Below, piece after piece: positions 53,852 through 63,845 of a stretch of 64,000 nt of DNA. The stretch is from contig UWYS01000022.1 of NCBI GenBank assembly GCA_900291925.1, positions 386,875-450,874 on the forward strand, read 5' to 3'. The translations under genes and the position numbers were made by a program. Every line of letters starts with the position of its first letter. The stretch's first letter is position 1. Source of the stretch: Thecaphora thlaspeos. Lineage: Eukaryota; Basidiomycota; Ustilaginomycetes; Urocystidales; Glomosporiaceae. The notes under the pieces are model-generated. The model had not been told where the DNA came from. It saw nothing but the letters and a program-made list of their open reading frames with translations, and did no database searches.

Positions 53852-56800
53852 TTGCCACCCATGCCACCCAGTCGACATTCACTCCAGCCCACCGGCTGGA
53901 TCCGCGCATCTGACAGCCCTGCCCCTTCCACCAGCGCCACCTCTCTTACCGACCGACGCTCACCCGTCAAGCCAATCAGGCCTGCACCGCGCCTCTCGCT
54001 CTCCAGCGCCCTGCGCACCGCCGACACCCCGCTTCACTCACCCGCACGCCGCCTCGCACTCCAGCAACGACCCGACAACCACTACCCCGCCCCTGTCACG
54101 TCCGCCAAACGCTCTCGGCCCTCCCACTCCGACTCAGGCAGCCATCAGAAGAAGCCCAAGCCGGCAAGCGCTCCGGAGAAGCCAACGATGCAGACCACCC
54201 TCAACCGCTTCCTCGACAAGCAGCCGCGTCCCGGCTCCAGGACGCCCCTCAGCGACATCACCAACTCCGTCGCGCCCGACGACAGCCTCCACAGCAAATC
54301 CCCCACCCCAGCTCGCAACACCACGCCTCGAGCCCATCGTTCAGCGCTCAGCGACCATGCTAACCAAGACGATGACCACGTCTTTCAACGAGCTCAGAGG
54401 ATGCTCAAGTCGGGTCGCTTCGGCAGCGTACCGCGACCTGCCAATGCGTCCCCCTCCGCAGACCCGCCAACGCGCCAGAATGCCTCATCGTCTGACGCCT
54501 CCCCATCGTCTCCTTCGCACCGGCGCTTGAGCCCCATGAGGCGCACGCCACTTGCCAAGGCGGACATTGCCCGAGCATCGCCACTGCAGCAGCGCCACGA
54601 GAGTCGCCTACGCCGCAGCCATCCGTTGCCCTCCAGATCGCCTGCTCCGACGACGGCGCCACGCGCACACACCACCGAGCCCTTTCCCGCACAGCCCATG
54701 GACACCAACGAGACTCCCTTCATGCACGAGACACTCTCCAATTTCCAGCCGTTCCCCTGGCAGGAGAAGTCAAAGCATGTCATGGCCCAGCTGAAGCGGA
54801 GAGCCGGGGTGCGCGAAACGCAGGTGCGCCAAGGAGAGCAGAGCTTGTTGGCAGAGAGGCTGGCAGAGGCGCATCGCAGAATGGAAGCCGACAGCCTGAA
54901 GTGCGACCACGCGGCAGCTCCGGTGGCGGACGAGGCGGATGATCTTGACAAGGAAGCGGAGGACATCGACGAAACACAGCCGCTGGGGGCGCAAGGCGGA
55001 GAGTACGACGATGCAGAGGCAGACCAGGACACGAGACGACTGGCGGAATCATCACGGAGATCGACGCAGATCGTGACGCTCCCCAAGGCAGCCGACGGAG
55101 CTCGAAAGCATGCCCTCGCGACTCAGGCCTACGGTGCTTCCTGCGTTATTCTCTGCAGCGACGACGGTGAAGATGAGGTGGCAGCGCGAGCCCCAGTGGG
55201 CGATCGTATTTCTGAGCTGAAGCCGCTTTCCCAGCGAAGGCGCCTGCTCGACGGGCCGCAGGTCGTCACCAGGTCGCCTCGGACGAACCGCAGAGTCTAT
55301 GCCATGGAGACTCAACTCAAGGACGATCTCGGTGGGACACTCTTCCGACCGCTCGGCGACTTATGCGGGACCTCGGAAGCCACCGCCGCCGCCGCTGCCA
55401 CACCCGGTCTTGCGCCGGGCACAGCTGCAGCCTCGGTGTCGAACGGCTTGCGGCAGTCGCAATCAGGTTCCGAGCCCGCATCAAGTCAAAAGCGGAACAA
55501 GGGCAGCAGCCAGCCTCACAGGCCCCTCAAGCCGCAGTCCGATCTGCTGGCTGCTTTTGGCGGCTCCAGCCCGCTCACCAGTCTGAGCTTCTCCGAAGAG
55601 CTTCCGCGTAGCTCCGAGGAGCGCAACACTGTGGAGTCATCTGCGACGAGATCTCATCAAGACCTTACGGCCGAGAGCGGAAGAGATGGCGGCATCTCCG
55701 AGTCCGCTCTTGCCTCATCGTCCAGCTCCGAGACGCCGGACCCGCGGCGGGACTCGATGGACGAGACCTACAGAGAGGTCGATGAAGTGGCACTGCGTCA
55801 GCACTTGGTGCGGACGCCACTACGACGGTTGCCTCCTCGGAAGGCAGCCCTCTCGACGGGCAAGAGTGCCGCCAGGCGGTCTTTCAAGGCCGTTGCAGGA
55901 CGGGCTTCGCCGCATCACGATACCCAAGCCACGCAGCCACTGGCGTGGGATGCAGGCGAGAAAGATCAGGGTTTGGAGGCGCCGCCGACATCGCCACCGC
56001 CGCTGGAGGGCACCAACCTTGAAGAGACACAGCCCTTGGCGTGGGACTCGGACAGCGACGGCGACGGCAATGCGAGCGAGCGGGCGGACCTGGAAGCGGC
56101 ACGAGCGCTCAACGGACACGCGGTGCGGATCCGGGCGAGCCAAGTTCGTTCGGCTCTCGACGGCGAGTCGCAGGGTGTGACCCTGTCCAGGCCGAACGAG
56201 GCCGTCGACGCCAACAGCGGGGCCACGTCCGAGGACGACGAGGAGCGCAGGCGACGACACACGTGCGCTCTCAGTAGCGTGCGTAGCTTCCAACGCCGCC
56301 TCGTCGACGCTGCCGGTCACGCAGACGGGTCGCTGCCAGTCATGGCGCTCCATCAACAGTCGCCTCCTCGCCCCCTCGCTCGACGCGAGCAGCAGACCGA
56401 GGGACCGCATTTGGCCGCCTTCCCAGGGCCGCAGCCGCAACGGACGCCTCTGCGTCCCGCCGACGTCAGCCCCGTCACGTTCAACTCTTCCTCGCCCGGC
56501 GGTACGGATCGGTTCAACGCAATCCTCGCCGCACTCCACCAGGCGGAGAGAGAGGAGGCAGCCGAAGCGCTCGCCCAGCAACAAAGGGAACAGGCAGCGT
56601 CGCTGTCTGGCGACGACGCTAAAAAGACGAGGGGAGGACAGAGCGATCTGGCCAAATTCGGCTTCTCGCTGCCTCGCGCGCGGTCTAAGGAGCAACAGGG
56701 GAAGGTTCCATCCGCATCCGCGGCCGCGCCTCTGCCGCTCGGAGCGGCGAGCAAAGCGCCGCTCAGGTCTGATCTGAGCGACGAGCTGTCCGACGATGAT

Positions 56801-57322
56801 GACGAATATGCTCAAGACGGTGCAGACGATGTCGAAATGCCGGCAGCAGAACATCGAGCGGCGCAGCCAAATCAGGGCGCAGATGTCACCCTTCAGCCGG
56901 GGCATGACACGGTAGCGCGGCGGCAACAACCGGGCCCAGTTACGGCCAACGACGACGACGACGACGATGCAACCCAATCTTTACCCTGTCCATCGGACGA
57001 CGAGGATCTCGACGACGACGACGACGAGCGTCCCAAACCTTCGCAGGCGACCAACTGGTCCGAGACGCTGCTTGAAGTCTGGCCGGACGTCGACGGCAAC
57101 CAGCGCGCTCACACCGCCGCCGACGAGCACGATGCCGCCGACACGACCGTGACCGCACCCAAGTCGGATCGACGCGGACTGGAGCGGACGTTTTCGAGTC
57201 GATCCAGTCTGACGGGCCTAAGCAGCTTGCCGTCCAGTAGTCAGGATTCAAAGGACTGGGTGCCGACAGCGTCGATGAACGGCGCCAGCGAGGCGGCTCG
57301 CAGGTTTGTACATGGTCGCTGA
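53852..57322 (+). CDS. Large disordered nuclear-type protein with PIP-box-like and TQPL motifs
   Basis: A single exon of 1156 aa with no recognisable globular domain. The composition is Ser/Pro/Arg/Asp/Gln-rich with basic clusters. Near residue 112 is MQTTLNRFLDK, resembling a PCNA-interacting (PIP) box (Q-x-x-hydrophobic-x-x-F-L), followed by TPLSDITNS. Thr-Gln motifs with hydrophobic +3 residues recur: DETQPLGAQ, ATQPLAWDAG, EETQPLAWDSD and DATQSLPCPS. TQ sites of this kind are typical targets of ATM/ATR-type kinases and FHA-domain binding sites. The ordered-looking segments are short (NFQPFPWQEKSKHVMAQLK and the helical DRFNAILAALHQAEREEAAE). A link to replication or checkpoint signalling is inference only. 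The start at 53852 is the first ATG of the frame; an ATG a few codons later is possible. Confidence 0.72.
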   Translation: MPPMPPSRHSLQPTGWIRASDSPAPSTSATSLTDRRSPVKPIRPAPRLSLSSALRTADTPLHSPARRLALQQRPDNHYPAPVTSAKRSRPSHSDSGSHQKKPKPASAPEKPTMQTTLNRFLDKQPRPGSRTPLSDITNSVAPDDSLHSKSPTPARNTTPRAHRSALSDHANQDDDHVFQRAQRMLKSGRFGSVPRPANASPSADPPTRQNASSSDASPSSPSHRRLSPMRRTPLAKADIARASPLQQRHESRLRRSHPLPSRSPAPTTAPRAHTTEPFPAQPMDTNETPFMHETLSNFQPFPWQEKSKHVMAQLKRRAGVRETQVRQGEQSLLAERLAEAHRRMEADSLKCDHAAAPVADEADDLDKEAEDIDETQPLGAQGGEYDDAEADQDTRRLAESSRRSTQIVTLPKAADGARKHALATQAYGASCVILCSDDGEDEVAARAPVGDRISELKPLSQRRRLLDGPQVVTRSPRTNRRVYAMETQLKDDLGGTLFRPLGDLCGTSEATAAAAATPGLAPGTAAASVSNGLRQSQSGSEPASSQKRNKGSSQPHRPLKPQSDLLAAFGGSSPLTSLSFSEELPRSSEERNTVESSATRSHQDLTAESGRDGGISESALASSSSSETPDPRRDSMDETYREVDEVALRQHLVRTPLRRLPPRKAALSTGKSAARRSFKAVAGRASPHHDTQATQPLAWDAGEKDQGLEAPPTSPPPLEGTNLEETQPLAWDSDSDGDGNASERADLEAARALNGHAVRIRASQVRSALDGESQGVTLSRPNEAVDANSGATSEDDEERRRRHTCALSSVRSFQRRLVDAAGHADGSLPVMALHQQSPPRPLARREQQTEGPHLAAFPGPQPQRTPLRPADVSPVTFNSSSPGGTDRFNAILAALHQAEREEAAEALAQQQREQAASLSGDDAKKTRGGQSDLAKFGFSLPRARSKEQQGKVPSASAAAPLPLGAASKAPLRSDLSDELSDDDDEYAQDGADDVEMPAAEHRAAQPNQGADVTLQPGHDTVARRQQPGPVTANDDDDDDATQSLPCPSDDEDLDDDDDERPKPSQATNWSETLLEVWPDVDGNQRAHTAADEHDAADTTVTAPKSDRRGLERTFSSRSSLTGLSSLPSSSQDSKDWVPTASMNGASEAARRFVHGR

Positions 57323-57350
57323 ACCAGGAGGGCGTCAGAAGTGGACCCCC

Positions 57351-57373
57351 TTTTTTTTTTTTTTTTTTTTTTT
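57351..57373. repeat. T23 homopolymer
   Basis: Five cytosines then 23 thymines, 28 bases past the stop of the disordered-protein gene, in the 205-bp gap to the convergent molybdenum cofactor gene. Confidence 0.85.
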
Positions 57374-57527
57374 CCAGCCGCTCTGTAGTCTCGACAACTC
57401 TGTCAGCATACGATATTTAGCACTACGCATACGCACACACGCACACACGCACCTGAGGGATCATTGCTATTCTCCATTCTCGATCTGCTTCGCACGAATG
57501 TGGCGAGCCTGTGCTTGGCCGATGCAA

Positions 57528-60122
57528 CTAGACGAGCGGTCCGAGGAGGATGGCCTGGGCCTTGTCGCCTTTTCTTAGCGCCTTTGACTGCGATGGATCG
57601 CGGCCGAGGGCGGGTACGCAGACCAGGGCATTGGCCGTCGCCATCGAGTGCATGCCACTTGTTCGTAAAAGACAAAGGAAACGAGAACCCCGCTCGATCA
57701 GTCTCCTGGCGCCCCTCCATAGAAGTCAACGGGAAAGAGGAGGCCAACACTCACCTGCTACGCTGCTTGCCCGTACTGATCGCGACCACCTCCCCCTTGT
57801 CGACGCTCAGGACGGCTCGGTGGAACTCGGAACGCGCGTCGAGCCTCATTTCGGACCCGAGACGGACATCGATACGCGGTAAACTCCATGCGTTCGCCCC
57901 GGCCACATCGAGAGGCGAAGGTGCGTATCCGGCCATCTTGCGGAGAGCTGGTAGCACAAACACGTAGAAACACACCAGCGCCGAGGCGGGGTTGCCGGGA
58001 AGGGCAAAGATCTGTCGCACAGTACCGCTCCTGCCGCCGTTGGGTTCGTCGGGATCCGCCGGAGACGCCAGGGTTGCGAACGTCATTGGCTTACCGGGCT
58101 TCATCGCCACCCTGCCAAAGTGGATCGAGCCGCCAAGATGTCGCTCAATCAGCGGTTTCAGCAAATCGCTTTCGCCCATCGAAGTCCCACCCGTCGTGAT
58201 GACGACGTCGGCGCTCGCTAGACCTCGGCGCAATGCTGACAGCGTGTTCTCCACGCTGTAGCACGTGAGGAGTGGGAGAGGGCGTTTAGCTGTCAGAGAT
58301 AGGTCGAGCACGGAACACAGGGAAAAGACACCAGGGAAAAGGTTGATACCCACTTATCGCCGACGATTCCCAGATCGATGCATTCGAAGCCCATCCCCGC
58401 GATCGCAGCGGTTAGGCCCGGGCGGTTGGCGTCGAACACAGTGAAGCCCCACGACTCCTGGACACCGGTCACCATCGCGTCGGACAGTGTCGAAGAGGAG
58501 CTGATCTCTGCCAGCTCGTTGCCCGTGCTGAGGATGGCGACTCGCGGCTTAGCGAACACTCGCACCTGCTCCGCTCGTCGTTCATACGTTACGCGACGTG
58601 GTCAGATTTAAAGCTCAGCAAGTCGGCGGGGCAAAGGAGAGCGACCCAACCCGGACTCACCTTCTTTCTGCCCAGGAAGGCCAACGTGCCAATTTCGCCT
58701 CCCAGCGCGCTCAGCGTCGTGCCCTGTCGCAACACCACCTCGCCCTGCATGACATCGCTTGCCTTTTGCCTCACATTTTCGCCAACATCCACCTGAGCCA
58801 GGACCTTGACAATTTTCTCCTCCCCGGCCACTCTTGTCTGGCCGCTGTCGTCATTGTCGACACAGACCTCGAGAAGCTCCGTGTCCTCCACCATGACGAC
58901 AGCATCCGTTCCCGCAGGCAGTCCCTGACCCGTGTTGATCCGGAAGACCTCGCCGCTCCGAAGTCTGCCGTCAGTCCGTTCCGTCACTGATCGAAGTGTG
59001 ACCACCTTGTAGTCTCCCGCTGGCGTGTCCGAGGCCTTGACGGCGTAGCCGTCGACGTTGGTCGTCGGACCCGGCGGGAGGTCGGTCGGTGCTGTGACGT
59101 CTTCTGCGAGAACGTGTCCGATGAGATCAGACCCCACGGCGCGGGTGATTGACCTTCTGCCTGAGAGGTCGGCGGGATGCGGTGTGTTGTCCGAGATGAG
59201 ACGCAAGGCCTCGTCCAGCGGTAAGATTGGATACGGAGACTGCCGGTGACGCAGCGAGGGGCCCGAGGCCGGGTCCTGCGTCGTGAATGGAAAGGGGCCT
59301 CCGTGATTCTCTGGGCGCGTTCGAGGCACGGGCATCGAGTGGCTGTGCAGACCCGAGCTATGACCGTGGTGATGGCCATGGTGATGGTGGTGGTGATGGG
59401 AATGCTGGTGTTTGTGCGATCGGGCGTAACCGGTGTCTGTCGCCGTGGAAAGGGCGGCGTTCGAGGGAGCCTGCATCTTGTTGTGCTGTTCACGTCCCGA
59501 TCCGCCAGCGAGCAGCTCCAAAGCGTGGGACAGCACGCCCTGCCTGCTGCTACCCTGCTCCTGGCAGCCGAGCAGGATTTCGAGGCATTCTCTGACGGCC
59601 TTTGGACTACCGGGCAGGGCTACAATCAAGCTCTCGTGCTTCCGGTCCGACGAGCCGCCGGGTGTGCGAATGCCAGTGATTGCGCGCGAAAGGGCGGCGA
59701 GAGGCGTCTTCTGTAGCGAGTGGGCGGTGATAGCGTGCGTGAGGGCGGGCGTTGGGCGCGTGATGAGCGGCAACAGCGCTTCAGGAGTGCGATCTCGCTG
59801 GCCGAAGCCTGTACCGCCGGTGGAGAGGACGAGGTGGATGTTGTCGTCGTCGATCCACTGTTGGACTGCCCTGCGGATGGCCCACTCATCGTCTGCTACG
59901 ATGGCAGTGGCCACCACATCGAGGGACGCGGAAGAATAGGACCTGATGGCATCTGCGAGGAGGGGGCCGGAGCGATCGGTGTGGGGGTCCATCGAGGCCG
60001 TGTCGGATACTGTCGCGGAAGAAGGACAAGGCTGTCAGCGTTTGTGGTTCGCAACGGTGGTCTAGGTTGGACGTGAGGGCCGGGTCTTGCTTACCAGTCA
60101 GTACGGCGACGCGGTAGGCCAT
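57528..60122 (-). CDS. cnxE: Molybdopterin adenylyltransferase/molybdenum insertase fusion (gephyrin/CnxE type)
   Basis: Bifunctional enzyme for the last steps of molybdenum cofactor synthesis: the MogA-like part adenylates molybdopterin and the MoeA-like part inserts molybdate. Five exons (60095-60122, 58661-60009, 58354-58565, 57755-58255, 57528-57657) join in phase to 739 aa. MogA part, residues about 4-165: YRVAVLT-VSDTASMDPHTDR, LVLSTGGTGFGQRDRTPEAL, LIVALPGSPKAVREC. The linker near residues 200-235 is strongly His-rich. MoeA part from about 269: NVDGYAVKASDTPAGDY, GRKK-VRVFAKPRVAILSTGNEL, VVITTGGTSMGESDLLKPLI, MKPGKPM, FALPGNPASALVCFYVFV, then QRSS-GMHSMATANALVCVP. The MogA-MoeA order is that of gephyrin and fungal CnxE, opposite to plant Cnx1. 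Confidence 0.95.
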
Positions 60123-60643
60123 CGTGGTTTGCTGGTGGAGGTGTGTTGGGATGATGTCTCGACGGAAGGGGATGGACGCAGGAGGGAAGGGAAGAGAGGA
60201 AGAGAGAGGGAAAGGATGGACGCCCCAGCTCTCCTCTGCACCCGCGTCTGTGCGCCGTTTGCTGCCGCTTCAAGCCTCCACCTTCCCTGCCCGCCGGCCA
60301 AGTCCGCGCTCGTGGCGCAGCAAGCCAATTGAGAGAATCATGGAGCCGTCCTCCTCCGCTGTCCTCGTACATTACCACACACGCCAAGCTGCACACACCC
60401 TCAGACATCACGGCACGCACAGGGCGAAGCATCGCCGGACCATTGCCATGTCAAAAGAAAACCATATTTCATCCAGAATACAACAAACACGGGTGCCTCA
60501 TGTCGGGCACTCGTCACGAAGCGCAAGAACAAGGCGCCACGATAATGGCGGAAGAGGGAAGGGAGGCAAGGCTCTTCGTGCCGACGCCTGTCCGGCATCG
60601 AAGGTAGACCGGACTGTCGAGATTTTGCTGCTCCTACATCCCT
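60123..60643. promoter_or_regulatory. Promoter region of the molybdenum cofactor gene
   Basis: A 521-bp region between two minus-strand genes, holding the cnxE promoter and the 3' region of the SH3 gene. GA-rich sequence lies just upstream of the cnxE start. No other feature is recognised. Confidence 0.45.
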
Positions 60644-62077
60644 TCATCGTTCCGAGATCCATTCGAGGTACGTGGTCGGCACTATCCCCTTGACCTCCGG
60701 GTCCGCCTCTTTGGTCACTATCGCCCATCCCCCCTCGAGCGCTCCCACCACGCGCACCGTCTCGTCTGGCTGCACACTCAGCTCGTGCTCGCTCTCCGAC
60801 GAAAAGTCGTACAGCACCCGGTACAGCCCCTCGGCCAGGCTCGCCTGGTCGCCCTCGTCGCCCACAAACTCGTCCTCGTCCTCGTAGCTGTCCAGGTCGC
60901 CCCATTCCCCCTCTTCCTCTTCCTCGACTTCGCCGTAGTCGCAGGGTCGCGAGCCCGACTCCCTACCCTCGTCGTCGGTTAACCCCACTTCTCGCAGCCC
61001 CGAGTACCTCGGATCGCTCTCGGCAAAGGCAAAGTCGCGCACCGTAATGGGCGCCCAGCCCGCCTTTGCGCCGCCACTGCCCTCGCCCTCGCTTTGTTCT
61101 CCCTGCTGTGCGGTACCGACGCTCGTGGTCGATTCGGGCTGGCCCGATCGCCGCGAGTGCGCCGAGGCGACGCTGCGTCGTTTCCGCGCGCCACTGTGCG
61201 CCGGCGACCCGTCCTTGGACGACGCGCCGGCGTTATGACGCGAGATGCTCGATGCGCTCGATAGCGGTCGAATCCGCGGCGAGTTGGCATTCTGCGACGC
61301 CTGCGAGCTTCGTCGCGAGAGCGAGGCAGACGAGGCGTCCGCGATCAGGGAGGCCGTCTCCTGGGAAGGCGGGATGGACGGAGGCCGCGTCGGCGCCGTC
61401 GGGCTTAGCCGGGAGCCTGAGCCTACCGACTGGGAGAACGGAGCGCGGCCCTCGCGATCCAGATGCGAGGGAGACGAGGGCACCGGTCCGGCAGCCGAGG
61501 CGCTCTGCACTTCGATGGAATCCGGGCGGGATCGCGAGGGCGAGAGGCGATTGCTGAGGTCGAAGCGATCCTTTGGCGTTTCGTTCCACTCCTTGCGCTT
61601 TGGTGGAGGCTTGAGGCGCCAGTCCTGGCCCTCTTCTGGCGAGGGCACAAAGCCTCCCGAGGGACTCGGGTAGAGGGTGTCGGCAGGGCCGGGCTTGGGT
61701 GGTGCCAGTGTGAGGATGGAGGACTGGTCGTCGCCGGGCGACGATGAGTCGACTGGGAGGGCGGGAACGGCGGTGGGTTGCCTCTGTTCGTCCGAGGAGT
61801 GTGAAAGCGGGGTGGAGTTGACGCGGGTGAGGAGGGACGACTGCGGTGGTTTGGCCAGCATGACTACGTCTGCCGACCTGCGATCGGGCGTGTTTGCGGT
61901 GCTGGAGGGTGAGGCGAGCTGCACCAGGTTTGGCGCTGTAAGGAATGGTACCAGACGAGCAGCGGGGGACAGAGGGGCGAGGCGGCGAGCGGTCAGTAAT
62001 CCGTGGCACTGTGGATGCCCTGTATGTCCAGGCATGTCTCTTAACGCACAGGAAGACGAAGGACCGTTTGATGCCAT
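60644..62077 (-). CDS. SH3-domain protein, NBP2/Skb5-like
   Basis: A C-terminal SH3 domain (residues about 370-435) starts at LYRVLYDFSSESEHELSVQP and ends GGWAIVTKEADPEVKGIVPT then TYLEWI. It has the ALYDF-type motif, the conserved Trp and the IVPxxYLE end. Just before it, WAPITVRDFAFAESDPRYSG and a long acidic stretch recall the yeast NBP2/fission yeast Skb5 family, adaptors that bring phosphatases to MAPK (HOG/cell integrity) kinases. That assignment is moderate. Exons 62050-62077 and 60644-61935 give 439 aa. Unspliced reading would insert an unconvincing His/Pro/Leu stretch, whereas splicing GTGCGT to TTACAG (with CTGAC upstream) gives MASNGPSSS-SPNLVQLASP. The middle 250 residues are Ser/Pro-rich. 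It is the last recognisable gene before the telomere. Confidence 0.82.
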   Translation of the reverse strand: MASNGPSSSCALRDMPGHTGHPQCHGLLTARRLAPLSPAARLVPFLTAPNLVQLASPSSTANTPDRRSADVVMLAKPPQSSLLTRVNSTPLSHSSDEQRQPTAVPALPVDSSSPGDDQSSILTLAPPKPGPADTLYPSPSGGFVPSPEEGQDWRLKPPPKRKEWNETPKDRFDLSNRLSPSRSRPDSIEVQSASAAGPVPSSPSHLDREGRAPFSQSVGSGSRLSPTAPTRPPSIPPSQETASLIADASSASLSRRSSQASQNANSPRIRPLSSASSISRHNAGASSKDGSPAHSGARKRRSVASAHSRRSGQPESTTSVGTAQQGEQSEGEGSGGAKAGWAPITVRDFAFAESDPRYSGLREVGLTDDEGRESGSRPCDYGEVEEEEEGEWGDLDSYEDEDEFVGDEGDQASLAEGLYRVLYDFSSESEHELSVQPDETVRVVGALEGGWAIVTKEADPEVKGIVPTTYLEWISER

Positions 62078-62796
62078 TTCGAGCGTACCGGCTGGCTGAC
62101 CGTCGGTGCGGGACGGTCGAGGAGCAGCTTGTTAGCTTGATGTGTGCAGGAGCTTTGGCTAATCGGCCTCCGATGCGACCGGAGACCCGAAAGCGGGAGC
62201 CTGAGGTGGGGGGGAACTGCCGAAAGCCAGAGATGGGCGGCCGGCGGCCAGACGATCCAGGCGTTACCCTCGCCGTGCGTCAGAGGAAGTGTTGGATGTG
62301 TCGAATAGTCGGTGATGCGGCGACAGCAGCAGAAGCAGGCGAGTGTGGCCGCCAAAGCGAACGCGGAACCAGCCGAGGCTAGAGTGACGGAGCGTTCGCG
62401 AAGTCAGACCTCTGACGAGGGAACGGCCTGGCTGGACGCGGTCGTATCGGCAAGAGGCCGATCAGTCGGTCCGTCGGTCGGATCCGCTACGGCAGAGGGC
62501 GGTACGGGTGGTGAAAGGAAGGGGTCGCACGAAGCAGATGAGCGTTTGAGAAGAGTGGAGCGAGATGGAGGGAAGAAGGCCGATGTTGGCTGGATGGGGA
62601 TGGGAAGGTGTGAGACGAGAGGCCGGGTCTCGAGTCCAAAAGAAACGCGAGCAGGCCCAGCCCCCGCCCCCTCCCCACCCCAAAATCCCCCCATGGGTCA
62701 CGTCGCGCGCCGGCCCATTCTGCCCATTCTGCCCACTTGTGCTTACCCACCTGCGCACCTGGGTAAAGAAAAACCCAACCGCATGTTGCTAGCTCG
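62078..62796. promoter_or_regulatory. Upstream region of the SH3 gene, ordinary base composition
   Basis: A 719-bp region still CpG-rich like the rest of the arm. A 162-codon open frame (62312-62800, plus strand) is Arg/Gly/Pro-rich without domain content and is not accepted as a gene. The last CpG of the chromosome arm is at 62795-62796. Confidence 0.5.
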
Positions 62797-63321
62797 ATAA
62801 CATGTTTAATTGAACTGCAGCAAATCATGAGAGCACATTGCCATGCTTTGACTTCAGTCAAAGCCAAGACATGATACCCATTGAAAAGGAGTACTGGTGA
62901 TGCTTTGCTCAACCAGCAAAGCAACTGCTGTAGTCAAAGCTATTGTGACAGCTGGTATCACAACAGCTGAACAATGGCTGAGAACTGACCAAATGCAGAG
63001 TGAATGCAGGCTGCAAGCAATGGCCAAACCAAGCCAAGCTGGGCATGTTGAAGGATGTTACAGCCAGCCAGCAGCTTACTCATAGGCTAGCAAGTTGCTT
63101 GTCAGGACACAGGGACTTACTCACTACATGACCAAGTTGCTGGGGAACAACTGGTGTGGGGAGGCTGCAAAGACCACTACATGTGGTGGACAAATGGTGC
63201 AATCAGAGCTGAATGCAGGGCAAGCATTGGGGAAAGCCATTGGGGCTAGGTACACCCAGTTGGTGTGCCAGGTGTTTCAGGATGTGTGGAGGAAGGGTTA
63301 TTGTTACAGGGTGCAACCTCT

Positions 63322-63400
63322 AGGCAGCAGGATATGAAGGCAAGGTGGCTGCTTGTATATATAGCTAGGCAGCCATATGGATGGGGAGTGGATCTGGTGT
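63322..63400 (+). repeat. Subtelomeric inverted repeat, inner arm
   Basis: About 79 nt that match the reverse complement of 63733-63811 at about 66 positions by hand alignment. The core GATATGAAGGCAAGGTGG (starting 63331) is identical in both arms, as are TTGTATATATAGCTA and GATCTGG. The arms are separated by 332 nt. Confidence 0.85.
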
Positions 63401-63732
63401 AACAGCAGTGACTATTAGGTGCAGCAACTTGCCTGGCTGGAAAGAAGCCTACAGGCCTACTTGCACCCTGCTGAGGAAGTTGCTCTTGCTCAAGGACTGT
63501 TGCCACTTTGGCACCCACATAAGAGGGCAGAGCAACACTTGGTGGCAGTTGGGTTAAGATGGCAATGCTTGTGGGCACCATTGGCAAGCATGTCATGCAT
63601 GTGGGTAAGATGGTGGGGTTTGTGTCAATGTTGCAATGTATGTTGATGGTTATGGCAATGCTAGCAATGCATTGTCAAGCTCTCCATGGGCAATGTGGCA
63701 AGCTTGTAATGACTGTGTATTGACTAGACTGG

Positions 63733-63811
63733 ATGCCAGATCCAGTCCCCATCTGTAGAGCAGCTTAGCTATATATACAACTGGCCACCTTGCCTTCATA
63801 TCCTGTTGCCT
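63733..63811 (-). repeat. Subtelomeric inverted repeat, outer arm
   Basis: Reverse-complement partner of 63322-63400. It ends 8 bases before the first GGTTAGGG unit at 63819, so the arm lies directly against the telomere junction. Confidence 0.85.
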
Positions 63812-63845
63812 GGAGATTGGGGTTAGGGTTAGGGAGAGAGTGAAC

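Larger units (their letters stand above)
62797..63845. other. CpG-free subtelomeric region
   Basis: A 1.05-kb stretch between ordinary sequence and the telomere with no CpG dinucleotide at all, checked line by line. GC is near 50%, lower than the neighbouring arm, and TG, CA and GC words are abundant. All frames are broken by stops within about 100 codons and I recognise no helicase, transposase or other protein remnant. It contains the inverted repeat described separately and short GGTTAGGG steps at 63819-63834. Confidence 0.85.

Noticed and set aside
61936..62049. Unspliced N terminus of the SH3 protein
   Set aside because: The in-frame intron reading inserts a His/Pro/Leu-rich stretch; a GTGCGT donor, CTGAC branch-like motif and TTACAG acceptor in correct phase make an intron far more likely.
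62312..62800. A 162-codon plus-strand frame next to the subtelomere
   Set aside because: Low-complexity Arg/Gly/Pro composition, no homology recognised, and position in the upstream region of the SH3 gene.
62797..63818. A possible telomere-linked RecQ helicase or transposase remnant
   Set aside because: I translated the region in several frames looking for helicase or transposase motifs and found none; stops are frequent in all frames.
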